DNA of 64,000 nt from the NCBI GenBank assembly GCA_031552315.1, contig JAVBMP010000072.1:1-64000 (forward strand), read 5' to 3'. The stretch comes from JAVBMP01 sp031552315 (GTDB lineage Bacteria; Desulfobacterota; Desulfovibrionia; Desulfovibrionales; Desulfovibrionaceae). The position numbers were made by a program, and so were the translations under genes. Within the stretch, counting starts at the first letter, position 1. Each line of letters begins with the position of its first letter. Below, one piece after another: positions 15,288 to 23,484 of the stretch. Below the pieces are notes generated by a model. It saw only the letters and a program-made list of their open reading frames with translations. It was not told the DNA's origin and searched no databases.

Positions 15288-15726
15288 GTAACCCCCCCAA
15301 GCTTGGCAAGAAAAAAACACCCCCAAAATGTCGCGAAGACTCTTGCAAAAATATGCCTCCGAAAAAAAGTTTTATTTTGGGGTACATAGCCATTCAGTTT
15401 TAATATACCGCAAGTGTGTCCTTGTAGGCCCCATATTAAAAACTGCTGGCGACAACGTCCATTTTGTTAAAGTAAATATTTTTTAAAGTTACCGCAAGAA
15501 AAAAAATATCATAAAAGCGTTCAGGCAGGCCAGTTTATAGGTGGCTGGATGTTTTCGGACTGATAAAATACAGTTTGAACGGCTGGTTATATGAAGTGAA
15601 AAAAAAAGCTGGCGCACAAAAAAAATTGCATCGGGCAGGTTTTTTTTGCAGCTGATATGGCAGGGGCTTTGCCCGCCGTTAAGCGACAATCTCAAAGCGA
15701 AAATCTCAAAGCGAAAATGTCATAGA

Positions 15727-15748
15727 GAGGCCGTTGCACAATGGCCTC
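15727..15748. repeat. Solo 22-bp interspersed palindrome with flanking duplication
   Basis: Copy of the palindrome with core AGGCCGTTGCACAATGGCCT. The five bases ATAGA flank it on both sides (15722-15726 and 15749-15753), as expected for a target-site duplication. Confidence 0.8.
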
Positions 15749-15749
15749 A

Positions 15750-15813
15750 TAGAGCAGTTCACTTATTTCAATCGTAACTTGAGGCCATTGCGCAATGGCC
15801 TCAACTTGCTCTA
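15750..15813. repeat. Multi-hairpin repeat interrupted by a solo palindrome
   Basis: The palindrome at 15781-15802 (core AGGCCATTGCGCAATGGCCT) is flanked by AACTT on both sides. Removing it and one AACTT joins the flanks into GAGCAGTTCACTTATTTC...GTAACTTGCTCTA, which matches the uninterrupted repeat at 16920-16952 (GAGCAATTCACTCATTTC...ATAAATTGCTCTA) over its whole length. The palindrome therefore inserted into a pre-existing repeat. Confidence 0.85.
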
Positions 15814-15830
15814 AAAGCGGAATACGCAAG

Positions 15831-15865
15831 AACAGCCTCGAAATATTTTTTTATTCGAGGCTGTT
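15831..15865. terminator. Hairpin between adhesin leader and Sel1 gene end
   Basis: Perfect 12-bp stem AACAGCCTCGAA with TTCGAGGCTGTT around an 11-nt A/T loop. Followed on the plus strand by CCTGGTTTTT. It lies 51 nt beyond the stop of the minus-strand Sel1 gene, but the T tract is on the wrong side for that gene, so its direction of action is uncertain. Confidence 0.5.
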
Positions 15866-15915
15866 CCTGGTTTTTAACGCGCTGTTGTTACGCGCCTTAT
15901 GATTTTTGGGCGGGA

Positions 15916-16716
15916 TTACTGGGTAAGCACACGGCGGGTTTTCAGCCAGGTGTCCGCCTCTGCCTGGGCCTTGGGGGCGTCCGCGCGGCTAAGCTTTTTT
16001 TCCAGCGTTTCAACTTCACCCGGCAATGTGGCGTCATCCGGGGCATATTCTTGCGCTATCAAGGCCCATTTCAAGGCCTTGACGTGGTTTTGCCTGACCC
16101 CGCCCTTGCCGTCACGGAAAATGGCGGACAGCTTTTTCATGCTTTCAAGGTCTCCGTATCTGGAGGCATTTTCATACATATCAAGGGCTTTGCCGCTGTC
16201 TGGCTTAACGCCCAGCAGGCCGGAAAGGTAAACGTCGCCCATGGCCTGGCAAGCGCCGGGGTGGTTGGCATCCGCCGCTTTCATAAGGTAGGCTTTGCCT
16301 TTTTCCATATCTTTGGCTGTGCCCATGCCTTGCAGGTACATTTCAGACGTCATGGCCATGCCTATGGGCAAGCCCTGATCCGCCGACTTCTTGAAGAAAT
16401 TGAAGGCCGCTGTAAGGTCTGTGGGCACACCCATGCCTATTTGGTGGCACACGCCAACATTGTAGGTGCCGGAAGGCAGGCCTTTGTCCGCCGCTTTTTT
16501 ATACCATTCATAGGCCTTGCCGAAGTTGCGGTCAACGCCCTGGCCGTGTTCATACATATTGCCAAGGTCAAGCATGGCTTTGGGGTCGCCCTGCTCGGCG
16601 GCGATCAAGGTTGCGGGGAAATCTGTATTTTCAGCGCCGCTTGCGCATAAAGATGTTGCGGGTTGAACAAAGGCGCAAAGCAAAAGCAGAGCAAATACGG
16701 CATAAAATTTTTTCAT
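15916..16716 (-). CDS. Secreted Sel1-repeat protein
   Basis: 266 residues. A clear signal peptide (MKKFYAVFALLLLCAFVQPATSLCAS) is followed by five to six Sel1-like tetratricopeptide repeats between about 35 and 215, each with the AxxxLGxMYxxGxGVxxDxxKAxxWYxKAA pattern; for example residues 47-80. Such proteins are helical scaffolds for protein contacts in the periplasm or outside the cell; no catalytic site is expected. The C-terminal 45 residues are charged and probably a helix. Start chosen at ATG 16716, where GGAGATG lies upstream and the signal peptide begins. It lies between the adhesin and the autotransporter, but no shared operon is visible. Confidence 0.85.
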   Translation of the reverse strand: MKKFYAVFALLLLCAFVQPATSLCASGAENTDFPATLIAAEQGDPKAMLDLGNMYEHGQGVDRNFGKAYEWYKKAADKGLPSGTYNVGVCHQIGMGVPTDLTAAFNFFKKSADQGLPIGMAMTSEMYLQGMGTAKDMEKGKAYLMKAADANHPGACQAMGDVYLSGLLGVKPDSGKALDMYENASRYGDLESMKKLSAIFRDGKGGVRQNHVKALKWALIAQEYAPDDATLPGEVETLEKKLSRADAPKAQAEADTWLKTRRVLTQ

Positions 16717-16847
16717 AAACTGTACATCTCCATTTACATTGACAATATCAAAAAGCATATATGTTTTTGAAGCGAAAGTCCAGTTATGCGTCAGGCCGGG
16801 CCTGGGGTAATCAAATGAACCTTCACTTAGAGTGGGTTACGCTTGAA

Positions 16848-16952
16848 ATAGTCGCTTAACGGCGAGCAAAGCTCGCCTACGACTATTCCGCGGCAAGGAT
16901 TTGAAGACAAATCCTTGCTGAGCAATTCACTCATTTCAATCATAAATTGCTC
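16848..16952. repeat. Multi-hairpin interspersed repeat, complete copy
   Basis: Three adjacent fold-backs: AATAGTCG (16848) paired with CGACTATT (16881), enclosing GGCGAGC-AAA-GCTCGCC; then GCAAGGATTTG-AAGA-CAAATCCTTGC (16893-16918, perfect 11-bp stem); then GAGCAATT...AATTGCTC (16920-16952). The inverted counterpart is at 48112-48182, and partial relatives occur at 15750-15813, 19545-19592, 22190-22240 and 51707-51736. Confidence 0.75.
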
Positions 16953-16954
16953 TA

Positions 16955-16976
16955 GAGGCCATTGCACAATGGCCTC
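16955..16976. repeat. Solo 22-bp interspersed palindrome
   Basis: Core AGGCCATTGCACAATGGCCT, immediately after the multi-hairpin repeat. No clear flanking duplication. Confidence 0.8.
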
Positions 16977-17340
16977 ACTTAAGAAGATACCCTTTCCATG
17001 AATAATGAATTTAAAGATTGCCTATTTTCAACGGTGGATATAAGATAATAACAAACCAAGAACTGTTTGCCCCTTGTTCTGTTTACCTTCAGCAAGTGGC
17101 CCGGCGGTTTTGCCATTCCGCAACCGGTCGCGACCGGACGCAATTGGCCACAACTGGCCGCAACCGGCATGGGCGCAAGCCCGCCGCGCCGGCAACTATA
17201 ATGCGGCAATTCGGACTGAATTAATCTAAACATCATCAATCCAGACTCAAATAATCCAAACGCAATCAATTCAGGCCCCGTAAACCAGTAGGTAACACAA
17301 GCCATGTTAATACAACCCCCTTTAATATAAGGAGGGCACT

Positions 17341-19470
17341 ATGTTAAATTGCCGCATTGCGCTTTGTTTGGCAGCCATGCTGCGTTGTCTGTTGTGTTGC
17401 TTTTTGTTGACGGCTTTACCCCGCGCGGCTCAAGCCTATGTTATAATAGCTGGCGCTGGCGGGAACGGGGTGAACAATGTCCCCGGCGGCGCTGGTGGTA
17501 GCGCTATTGTTACAATCCCGGGCCACTTTATAGGTATCCCGGGTGAAAATATTATTATGGGCGGTGGGCAAGGTGGTAATTCCGGTGTCGGGCCACTGGC
17601 CGTGGGCGGTGCGGGGGGCAATGCTCATCTGTATATACTTGGAAATTTGGAATTTTCTAGCCAAGGCACCATAAGAGGCGGCAATGGCGGCAACAGCGAT
17701 AATTCCGTGCCTGGCGGCAATGGCGGCACGGTTGTGCTTCGCGCGGAAATGGCGACGTTTAGCCGGACGCTTACCATTGCCAGCGGCACGAACGGGTGGG
17801 GCAACAGCCCCGCCTTTGCCGGACGGGGTGGGGCGGTAAGCTTCATGGTAAAAACGCTGAAAGCGCCCACTATCAACCTTGACAGAAATGATGGCGCGCT
17901 CATTTTTGATGTGGGCCTTCTGGATGTTAGCGCCGGTAACACCGAGCTTGATTTTGCGGGCACACTACCTACAGAGGTCAACATTGGCCGGGTGGCGCTT
18001 TCAGGCGGCAGCGCCCTTACCATGAACAGCAGCAGAAACGGCGCGGGCAGCTTTGGTATTTTGGATGTAACCGGGGCCGGCGGTTCTTTGGCCGGTAATT
18101 TCGTGCCCGCATTTAGTGATGTGAACCTGGCCGGGGGCGCCATGCTTACCAGCGCCAACCCCCTGAACTTTTCCACCTTACGCGTTCTTGGGCCTGGCGC
18201 GGCTTATAACGGGATGATCAGCGCCGGCGGCAGAGATGTTTTTTTTGTTCTGGATGGCGTGCCGTCCGGTTCCACACTGCTTGCCGTGAACAAGCCTGGC
18301 CCCTCTGTTTTTATGGACATCAACAACGCAGCGCTTCATTTTTTTCATGTTCCCCGGGGCCGCCCCTTTCCAACGCCCGGCTATACCCTTACCCTGATTG
18401 ACGGCAAAACCGGCCTGCCGCCGCGCGGCACGCTTGAAGCCCGCCAGGGCCTTACCCTGCGCCATATATTTGACCTGGACGCCACCGGCAATGCGTTGAT
18501 TGCCGCCTACCGCGCCACAGCGGCCCATCCTCAGACCAAGGCCCTTTCAGAGGGCCGCGCCGCCGGGCACGCCTTGCTGAACCAGGGAAGCGACCTGATA
18601 ACCGGGCCGGGCATGGCCGGCATTTTGGCGCAAGATAGCGCCAAGGGCGGCCTTGTGCCCTTTGCCGTGGGTGCTGGCGGCTTCAGCCGCTACAACACCG
18701 GTTCATACGCGGATGTGGAAGGCTTTTCCGTAAATACCGGTCTGGCCTGGCGGAAGTCCTTGGACGGCAATGGTTCCAACTTCCTTATAGGCGCGTTTTT
18801 TGAAGCTGGGCAGGGCACCTATGACGCGTATAATTCCTTTACGGATTATGCTTCCGTCAAGAGCAATGGAGATACGTCATATTATGGCGGCGGCGTGCTG
18901 GCGCGTTATGGCACGGCTTGCGGCGTCTATGCGGACGCATCCTTCCGGGCCGGGCGGGTAAAGACGGACTTTGCGTCCAACGACCTGCGCGACCCGATTA
19001 GCGGCCAACAGGCGGATTACGATTCATCGTCCAGCTATTACGGGGCGCACGCCGGGCTTGGTTATGTGTGGAAGATTACGGAAAAGGCTTCACTGGATTT
19101 TTCCACCCGCTATATCTGGACGCGCCAGAACGGCGATTCTGTGAATGTGGCTGGTGACCCGGTAAGGTTTGACACGGCAAATTCCCACCGTTGGCGCACG
19201 GGGGCGCGTGTTGCCTATGCGGTACATGAACGCGTTGTGCCGTACCTGGGCGCGTATTATGAGTATGAATTTGACGGCAGGGCCAAGGCCAGCACCTATG
19301 GCTTCAGCATTGACGCCCCAAGCCTGAAGGGCGGCACGGTTATGGGGGAACTGGGCCTTGGCGTGAAGCCTGTGGCTGGTTACCCGTTTTTATTGGATTT
19401 AAGCGTGCAGGGCTACACCGGGGTGCGCGATGGCGTTAGCGGCAGCTTGCGGCTGAAGTATGAATTTTAG
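17341..19470 (+). CDS. Autotransporter (type Va) with glycine-rich passenger
   Basis: 709 residues. Signal peptide about 1-32 (hydrophobic, ending RAAQA). The passenger (about 33-430) is rich in G, N and A, with GGNGGNS-type repeats at 35-130, and predicts a beta-solenoid surface domain. The C-terminal 270 residues show alternating beta-strands, aromatic girdles and a final Phe (LRLKYEF), typical of an autotransporter beta-barrel inserted by BAM. No protease triad or RGD motif was seen, so the passenger is probably an adhesin or structural surface protein. A near-ideal AAGGAGG lies 5 nt before the ATG. It adds to the neighbouring RTX-type adhesin, so this stretch is a surface-protein locus. 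Confidence 0.87.
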   Translation: MLNCRIALCLAAMLRCLLCCFLLTALPRAAQAYVIIAGAGGNGVNNVPGGAGGSAIVTIPGHFIGIPGENIIMGGGQGGNSGVGPLAVGGAGGNAHLYILGNLEFSSQGTIRGGNGGNSDNSVPGGNGGTVVLRAEMATFSRTLTIASGTNGWGNSPAFAGRGGAVSFMVKTLKAPTINLDRNDGALIFDVGLLDVSAGNTELDFAGTLPTEVNIGRVALSGGSALTMNSSRNGAGSFGILDVTGAGGSLAGNFVPAFSDVNLAGGAMLTSANPLNFSTLRVLGPGAAYNGMISAGGRDVFFVLDGVPSGSTLLAVNKPGPSVFMDINNAALHFFHVPRGRPFPTPGYTLTLIDGKTGLPPRGTLEARQGLTLRHIFDLDATGNALIAAYRATAAHPQTKALSEGRAAGHALLNQGSDLITGPGMAGILAQDSAKGGLVPFAVGAGGFSRYNTGSYADVEGFSVNTGLAWRKSLDGNGSNFLIGAFFEAGQGTYDAYNSFTDYASVKSNGDTSYYGGGVLARYGTACGVYADASFRAGRVKTDFASNDLRDPISGQQADYDSSSSYYGAHAGLGYVWKITEKASLDFSTRYIWTRQNGDSVNVAGDPVRFDTANSHRWRTGARVAYAVHERVVPYLGAYYEYEFDGRAKASTYGFSIDAPSLKGGTVMGELGLGVKPVAGYPFLLDLSVQGYTGVRDGVSGSLRLKYEF

Positions 19471-19477
19471 CCTTGCC

Positions 19478-19592
19478 GGAATAAACAGGCTTTCTGACGC
19501 AGGCAAAGGGCAAAGGGCAAAATTCACGCTTGTGACGACATTGCCCGGCAAGGCTTTGAAGATAAATTCTTGCTGAGCAAGTTGTCATTGGA
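19478..19592. repeat. Partial fold-back element fused to a multi-hairpin repeat
   Basis: 19478-19546 aligns with the right half of the fold-back element at 58510-58664: GGAATAAACAGGCTTT against GGAATAAAAAGGCTTT, and GTGACGACATTGCC against GTGACGACATTACC. From 19545 it continues as a diverged multi-hairpin repeat (GGCAAGGCTTTGAAGATAAA...TGCTGAGCAA). Two repeat families are therefore joined here, between the autotransporter and rqcH. Confidence 0.7.
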
Positions 19593-19624
19593 ATTATCTG
19601 TCCGGATAAAATGTTCTGGCGTTG

Positions 19625-21616
19625 TCAGCCGTCTGCTTTTTCTTGCAGCCTGCTTTCCAGTTCCGGGTCAAGTTCCACACGCAGGCCGGGCAGGGCGCGG
19701 TTTACCCGCACGGTTCCGGCGGCCTGGCCTTTTATGGGTTGTACGTCTTTGACCAGGGCGCACATGATTTCCGCCTTGCCGGCATCACGTTGCGGGCTTT
19801 TCAGCCCGGTAAGGGCGGCGGCTTCTTCCAGGGTGCGGCGGGGCACTTCAATGGCCGCGTTGGCCCGGCGGCATACCAGGTGGGCGCTTGGGCCGTCTGC
19901 CGCGTGAAACCAGATATCGTGCGGCATGGACATTTTCAAGAGGGCCTGGTTGCCCTGGGCGCTACGCCCGCGCAGCAGTAAAAAACCGTCGCTTGAAATA
20001 AAACGTTGCACCAGCTTTTCCGCGCCCTTTTGGGGCGCTTTGCTTTGCGGCGCGTTTGTTTTTTTTGCGGCAGCGGCAGCTTTTTTGCTGCCCCGGCTTT
20101 CCTTCAGCGGGGGCAGGTAAAGCCCGTTCTTGGCCTGTTCAAGGTCTTTAAGGGCGGCGGACTTGCGTTCCGCCAGGATTTTCAGCCCCCTTGCCCCTCT
20201 GGCGGATTGGTGAAAAAGCTCCAGCATGTTTTCACGTATGCTTAGAAGCGGGTTAAGTTGCAAGCCCGCGCCCGCCGGAATTTCTGGCCGGGCATCTTTC
20301 AGGCCTGCTTGCCGGGCGCTGGTTGGCCTGGCCGGGGCTTCCGCCCGGTCTTCTGCCATGGCTTCCGCCCGGCTTTCCACCGGGTTTTCTATCTGGCCTG
20401 CCGCCCGGTCTTCCATCCACCGATCTGCTTCCATCCTTTGATCCGCTTCCGGCCACGGATCCGCTTCCGGCGGCAAGACCAGCTGGCCGTTGGCCGGGGG
20501 GCGTTCATCAGGGCCGAAGCGCCACAGGTTTTTTTGCAGGATAATGGCGTTGGAGCGCAGTTCAAGCAGGTTTTGCAGGCGCTTTTCTTCTTCCGCCAGT
20601 TTTTTTACCAGGCGTTCAAGGTGGTTGACGGAACTTTTTTGCGCTTTGCGGTCTTCCTTGCCGTGCCACAGGCCAAGGGCTTCCAGCACGGGTTTTTCAA
20701 AGATTTTTTTGCAGGCGTCCAGCAGGGGCAGGGTTTGGACGGGCCTGGGGCTGGTTGCCTCGCCAGCCGTGTTGCCTGCCGTATTTCCAGTCGTGTTGGC
20801 CGCATATTGCGGTTCAATCACTTCCGCAGCTTCCGGGGTATTTGGGGGCAGCAGGGCCGTGGGCAGGGGCCAGGCGGATACAAGCGGGCCGCGTGCAGAA
20901 TGGTAGATGTACAGGCTGCCCTGCCCGCGTTCGGCCTCATATTCCAAATCCGCCATAAGGCTCAGGGCCTCTGGCCCGTCAAGGCAGGCCAAGGTTTTAC
21001 GCAAAAACGGGGTAAGAACGGGGTAGTTTTGCCAGGCTTGCGCCTTATCAGGACCCACGCCCGGGTTTTGGCCGGCGGGGGCGTCTTTGGCGAACAGCAG
21101 AACCGTTTTTGCCGGGGGCCATACAACCGGGGCGGCGCATTGCGCTTCCGTATGCAGGACGGGGCCTTCCGCCAGCCCCAGCGAGAAGGCCAGCGGTTCA
21201 CGCCCCTTGCTTGCACTGCCTGTATGGGCTGCGCCGCCTGTATGGGTTGCGGCGGCGTGGTGTTGGGCCCGGCCCGGCCCAATGCCCGGCCCAATTGGCA
21301 GGTTGCAAAAGATGCGGCGCTGGTTCCAGTCCAGTTCAAGGTTGAACAGGCGTTTGTCGCCCAGGTATTTGCGAAGGCGCATGGTGGCGGAAGAAGGTTC
21401 CGCCGGGTTGGGCAGGGGGGTTTCAGTCAGATAAAAGGCCGGGTGCTGGCGGTTGAAGCGCCAAACCAGGCGTTGTTTCGGCCCCGGATTGAAAATGGGG
21501 TTGAAAAGGGTAAGAACAAGAATATCTTCCGCCGGGGCATGAATTTTTTCCAGCCGCGCCCCTTCAAGCAGTTTAATCAGTTCCTGCCCCAGAAGGCGAA
21601 AAACGTGAGCGTCCAC
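19625..21616 (-). CDS. rqcH: NFACT-family ribosome quality control protein RqcH
   Basis: 663-residue RqcH/Rqc2 homologue, which binds stalled 50S-peptidyl-tRNA complexes and recruits tRNA-Ala to add C-terminal alanine tails. NFACT-N occupies about 1-250, a coiled coil lies near 330-365 and again about 470-510, and the NFACT-R domain begins near 555 with SDGFLLLRGRSAQGNQALL, followed by DIWFHAADGPSAHLV. Three low-complexity inserts interrupt the conserved framework: near 110-140 (A, H, T, G-rich), near 278-295 (NTTGNTAGNTAGEA) and near 385-440 (EADRWMEDR-type repeats). The last corresponds to a degenerate DNA tandem tract. The inserts lie between domains, so the protein may still work. No partner genes nearby. 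Confidence 0.88.
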   Translation of the reverse strand: MDAHVFRLLGQELIKLLEGARLEKIHAPAEDILVLTLFNPIFNPGPKQRLVWRFNRQHPAFYLTETPLPNPAEPSSATMRLRKYLGDKRLFNLELDWNQRRIFCNLPIGPGIGPGRAQHHAAATHTGGAAHTGSASKGREPLAFSLGLAEGPVLHTEAQCAAPVVWPPAKTVLLFAKDAPAGQNPGVGPDKAQAWQNYPVLTPFLRKTLACLDGPEALSLMADLEYEAERGQGSLYIYHSARGPLVSAWPLPTALLPPNTPEAAEVIEPQYAANTTGNTAGNTAGEATSPRPVQTLPLLDACKKIFEKPVLEALGLWHGKEDRKAQKSSVNHLERLVKKLAEEEKRLQNLLELRSNAIILQKNLWRFGPDERPPANGQLVLPPEADPWPEADQRMEADRWMEDRAAGQIENPVESRAEAMAEDRAEAPARPTSARQAGLKDARPEIPAGAGLQLNPLLSIRENMLELFHQSARGARGLKILAERKSAALKDLEQAKNGLYLPPLKESRGSKKAAAAAKKTNAPQSKAPQKGAEKLVQRFISSDGFLLLRGRSAQGNQALLKMSMPHDIWFHAADGPSAHLVCRRANAAIEVPRRTLEEAAALTGLKSPQRDAGKAEIMCALVKDVQPIKGQAAGTVRVNRALPGLRVELDPELESRLQEKADG
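20255..20465. repeat. Degenerate short-period tract within rqcH
   Basis: Words such as GCTTCCGCCCGGTCTTC and GCTTCCGGCCACGGATCC recur with 17-19-nt spacing. In the minus-strand gene they encode variants of EADxW and RAEA between the coiled coil and NFACT-R regions. Two smaller tracts lie at about 20755-20800 and 21225-21300 in the same gene. Confidence 0.65.
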
Positions 21617-21691
21617 AAAATATCTCTAGAACAGGTTCGTTTTTATAAGGTACAGGGCGCGGGGCAGTGGCCTGCCCCGCCAGTGCTGGCG

Positions 21692-22054
21692 TTAATCATT
21701 GCGCAGGTGTTCGTCTTCTTCCTGCTTGCTTTTGCAGTTGATGCAAAGGCGGGTTACCGGGCGGGCCTTGAGGCGCGGCACGCCGATATCTTCGCCGCAT
21801 TCTTCACAAATGCCGTAGGTGCCGTCTTCAATGCGGGTTATGGCCGCGCGTATTTTTTTGATCAAACGGCGTTCACGGTCGCGTATGCGCAAGGTGAAGG
21901 CCCGGTCAGATTCAACAGTGGCCCGGTCTGCCGGGTCGGCGCACAGTTCATTGCTGTCTGTCATATCCTCAATGGTAAGGTCGCCCTGTTTAAGGGCTTC
22001 TTCCAACATTTCAGCCAGATGCTTGCGAAAATATTCAATGTCTTGTTGTTCCAT
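21692..22054 (-). CDS. dksA: RNA polymerase-binding transcription factor DksA
   Basis: 120 residues. The coiled-coil tip motif ADPADRA (39-45) and the zinc finger C83-x2-C86...C104-x2-C107 identify DksA, which enters the RNA polymerase secondary channel and works with ppGpp to shift promoter choice during starvation. The length is shorter than E. coli DksA (151) but typical of delta-proteobacteria. ATG at 22054 is preferred over a GTG eight codons upstream because the protein begins with the usual helix there. It is separated by 75 bp from rqcH on the same strand and could be co-transcribed with it. Confidence 0.93.
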   Translation of the reverse strand: MEQQDIEYFRKHLAEMLEEALKQGDLTIEDMTDSNELCADPADRATVESDRAFTLRIRDRERRLIKKIRAAITRIEDGTYGICEECGEDIGVPRLKARPVTRLCINCKSKQEEDEHLRND

Positions 22055-22378
22055 GATCAGGTCTCCCAGGTAAACCACAACTGCCGTTCAGTTTTACTGA
22101 AAAGGCGCCAGTAATCAGTTATACGGTGTATCAATTTAGAGCGGTCGGCACTTGAAACAGCCTGACGGCGCACAAGGCGCGTCCGCAGCTATTCAGCGGC
22201 AAGGATTTTTTGACAAACCCCCGCGAAGCAAGCCACTTTAACAGAAAATTGCCCAAGATCATTTTAACGCTGGAATCATTGCCACGCAACGTGAAAGATG
22301 CATGGCAAACACTGCGGCAAGGCCTTGAATAACCGGAACAAATTGCGGGTGCCGTCAATTTGCCGCGCCCGGCGTTGT
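22055..22378. other. 324-bp gene-free region between dksA and the YHS gene
   Basis: Contains a diverged relative of the multi-hairpin repeat at about 22190-22240 (CGGCAAGGATTTTTTGACAAA...GCGAAGCAAGCC). The remainder should hold the dksA promoter, but I see no clear boxes. No gene recognised. Confidence 0.55.
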
Positions 22379-22675
22379 TCAGGAATCAGCTTCCTTGTCC
22401 GCTATTTTTTTATCCCCTTCCTGCAAGCGGTCAAGGAACTTGTCACGGCATTCGTAACTGCAAAAACGGTGCACGTCATTGCCGTTGCGCACGCTTATGC
22501 TGTCTGATTTTGAAACATAGGTGCCGCAAACCGGGTCTTTTACCAGATCATTGGTCCCGGCCACATTTTCCTGTTCACGTTTTTTCTTGAACTCGCCCTT
22601 CTTGCGTTTGAAGTCGTTGCGGAACATAAAGTAAATAACGGCAACGGCAAGAATAATCCAGAAATATTTATTCAT
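22379..22675 (-). CDS. Membrane-anchored YHS (TRASH-like) domain protein
   Basis: 98 residues: one transmembrane helix (about 4-19), a highly basic linker (22-37), then a YHS domain with DPVCGTYV (47-54) and HRFCSYECRDKF (69-80). C50, H69, C72 and C76 are candidate metal ligands. YHS domains bind heavy metals or form part of metal-handling and soluble methane-monooxygenase-type proteins; in small anchored form their job is usually unknown. The topology with a basic linker places the domain in the cytoplasm. It ends 15 bp before nothing else on the same strand; its upstream neighbour is folK, 126 bp away. Confidence 0.8.
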   Translation of the reverse strand: MNKYFWIILAVAVIYFMFRNDFKRKKGEFKKKREQENVAGTNDLVKDPVCGTYVSKSDSISVRNGNDVHRFCSYECRDKFLDRLQEGDKKIADKEADS

Positions 22676-22801
22676 TGCTACTTCCTTGTAAGCTGTGGTT
22701 AAACCAGCATTTTTGCCGGGACTTTAAAGTGGGTTGCGCTTAACGCCTGGCCCTTGCCCGGAGCCGGATTCATTTTTTGGCCCTTTGGCCCTTTGGCCCG
22801 G

Positions 22802-23347
22802 TCAGCTTTGAAATATCTTGTCGCCTTCAAGCCGATACGTAAGGTCTTTTAGCGCTTCAGCGGCCGTTTTTCCGTTTTGCAGCGGCGTATCCGGCACCAG
22901 TTCCGCCAGGGGCACCAGCACAAAGGCGCGTTCCAGCATGCGCGGGTGGGGCAAGGTAAGGCGCTGGGTATTTATGCCAAGGCCGTCAAACATCAGCATG
23001 TCAATGTCAATGTTGCGCGGGCCAAAGCGCCGGTTGGCGTCACGCTTGCGGCCAAGGGTATTTTCAATATGCATGAACTTGAAAAGCAATTGAATGGCCG
23101 CCAGCTGCATTTTTTTGGCGTTTTCCGCCGGGGTGCCCCCGGCTTCATATTGACATTCAAGCTCAACTACCTGATTATGAAACCAGGGTTGGTCAGTATC
23201 GTCAACCGGCTCAGTACGGTAGACCCCGGAAACGCGCAAAACCCGCGCCTCTGGTATTTCATTGATAGCTTCCACAGCTTTTTCCAAAAAAAGCCTGCTA
23301 TCACCAAGGTTAGAACCAAGGCTGATGTAAACTTTGCTGTAACTCAT
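22802..23347 (-). CDS. folK: 2-amino-4-hydroxy-6-hydroxymethyldihydropteridine diphosphokinase
   Basis: 181-residue HPPK, which transfers pyrophosphate from ATP to 6-hydroxymethyl-dihydropterin in folate synthesis. Conserved blocks: YISLGSNLGD (7-16), WFHNQVVEL (55-63), LGRKRDANRRFGPRNIDIDML (catalytic and metal-binding aspartates near 112-118) and LPHPRMLERAFVLVPLAEL (131-149). There is a slightly longer segment than usual around 66-82 (EAGGTPAENAKK). It stands alone; other folate genes are not present. Confidence 0.95.
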   Translation of the reverse strand: MSYSKVYISLGSNLGDSRLFLEKAVEAINEIPEARVLRVSGVYRTEPVDDTDQPWFHNQVVELECQYEAGGTPAENAKKMQLAAIQLLFKFMHIENTLGRKRDANRRFGPRNIDIDMLMFDGLGINTQRLTLPHPRMLERAFVLVPLAELVPDTPLQNGKTAAEALKDLTYRLEGDKIFQS

Positions 23348-23484
23348 TGATTAACCTGTCTCTTCTTGCAGCTTTTATGCATAATTTGAGGCGCTTAAAA
23401 ACTGTTGCAATAAGCTACCCTTGCTTTTCTTCCCTGTCAAACTTTTTCTAACTGTTTGGCTTTATAAACAGCGGGACAAGTTTG

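Larger units (their letters stand above)
15288..15915. other. 628-bp gene-free region upstream of the adhesin
   Basis: 15288-15720 is AT-rich with several A and T runs and probably carries the adhesin promoter and a long leader; I cannot fix a promoter. A 14-bp word (TCTCAAAGCGAAAA) is repeated in tandem at about 15690-15717. 15727-15813 holds two solo palindromes and a copy of the multi-hairpin repeat. A hairpin lies at 15831-15865. No convincing gene. Confidence 0.7.
16717..17340. other. 624-bp divergent gene-free region between Sel1 and autotransporter genes
   Basis: Holds the multi-hairpin repeat (16848-16952), a solo palindrome (16955-16976) and two degenerate short-period tracts: 17105-17175 (variants of CAACCGG and CAACTGGCC) and 17212-17275 (variants of AATCCAAAC). 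AAGGAGG at 17329-17335 is the ribosome site of the autotransporter gene. A 108-codon minus-strand frame runs across these tracts and does not look like a protein gene. Confidence 0.65.

Noticed and set aside
16979..17305. 108-codon minus-strand frame upstream of the autotransporter
   Set aside because: Runs over degenerate repeats and has no recognisable motif or ribosome site.
20258..22114. 618-codon plus-strand frame opposite rqcH
   Set aside because: Antisense shadow of a well-supported conserved gene in GC-rich sequence; its protein has no domain pattern.
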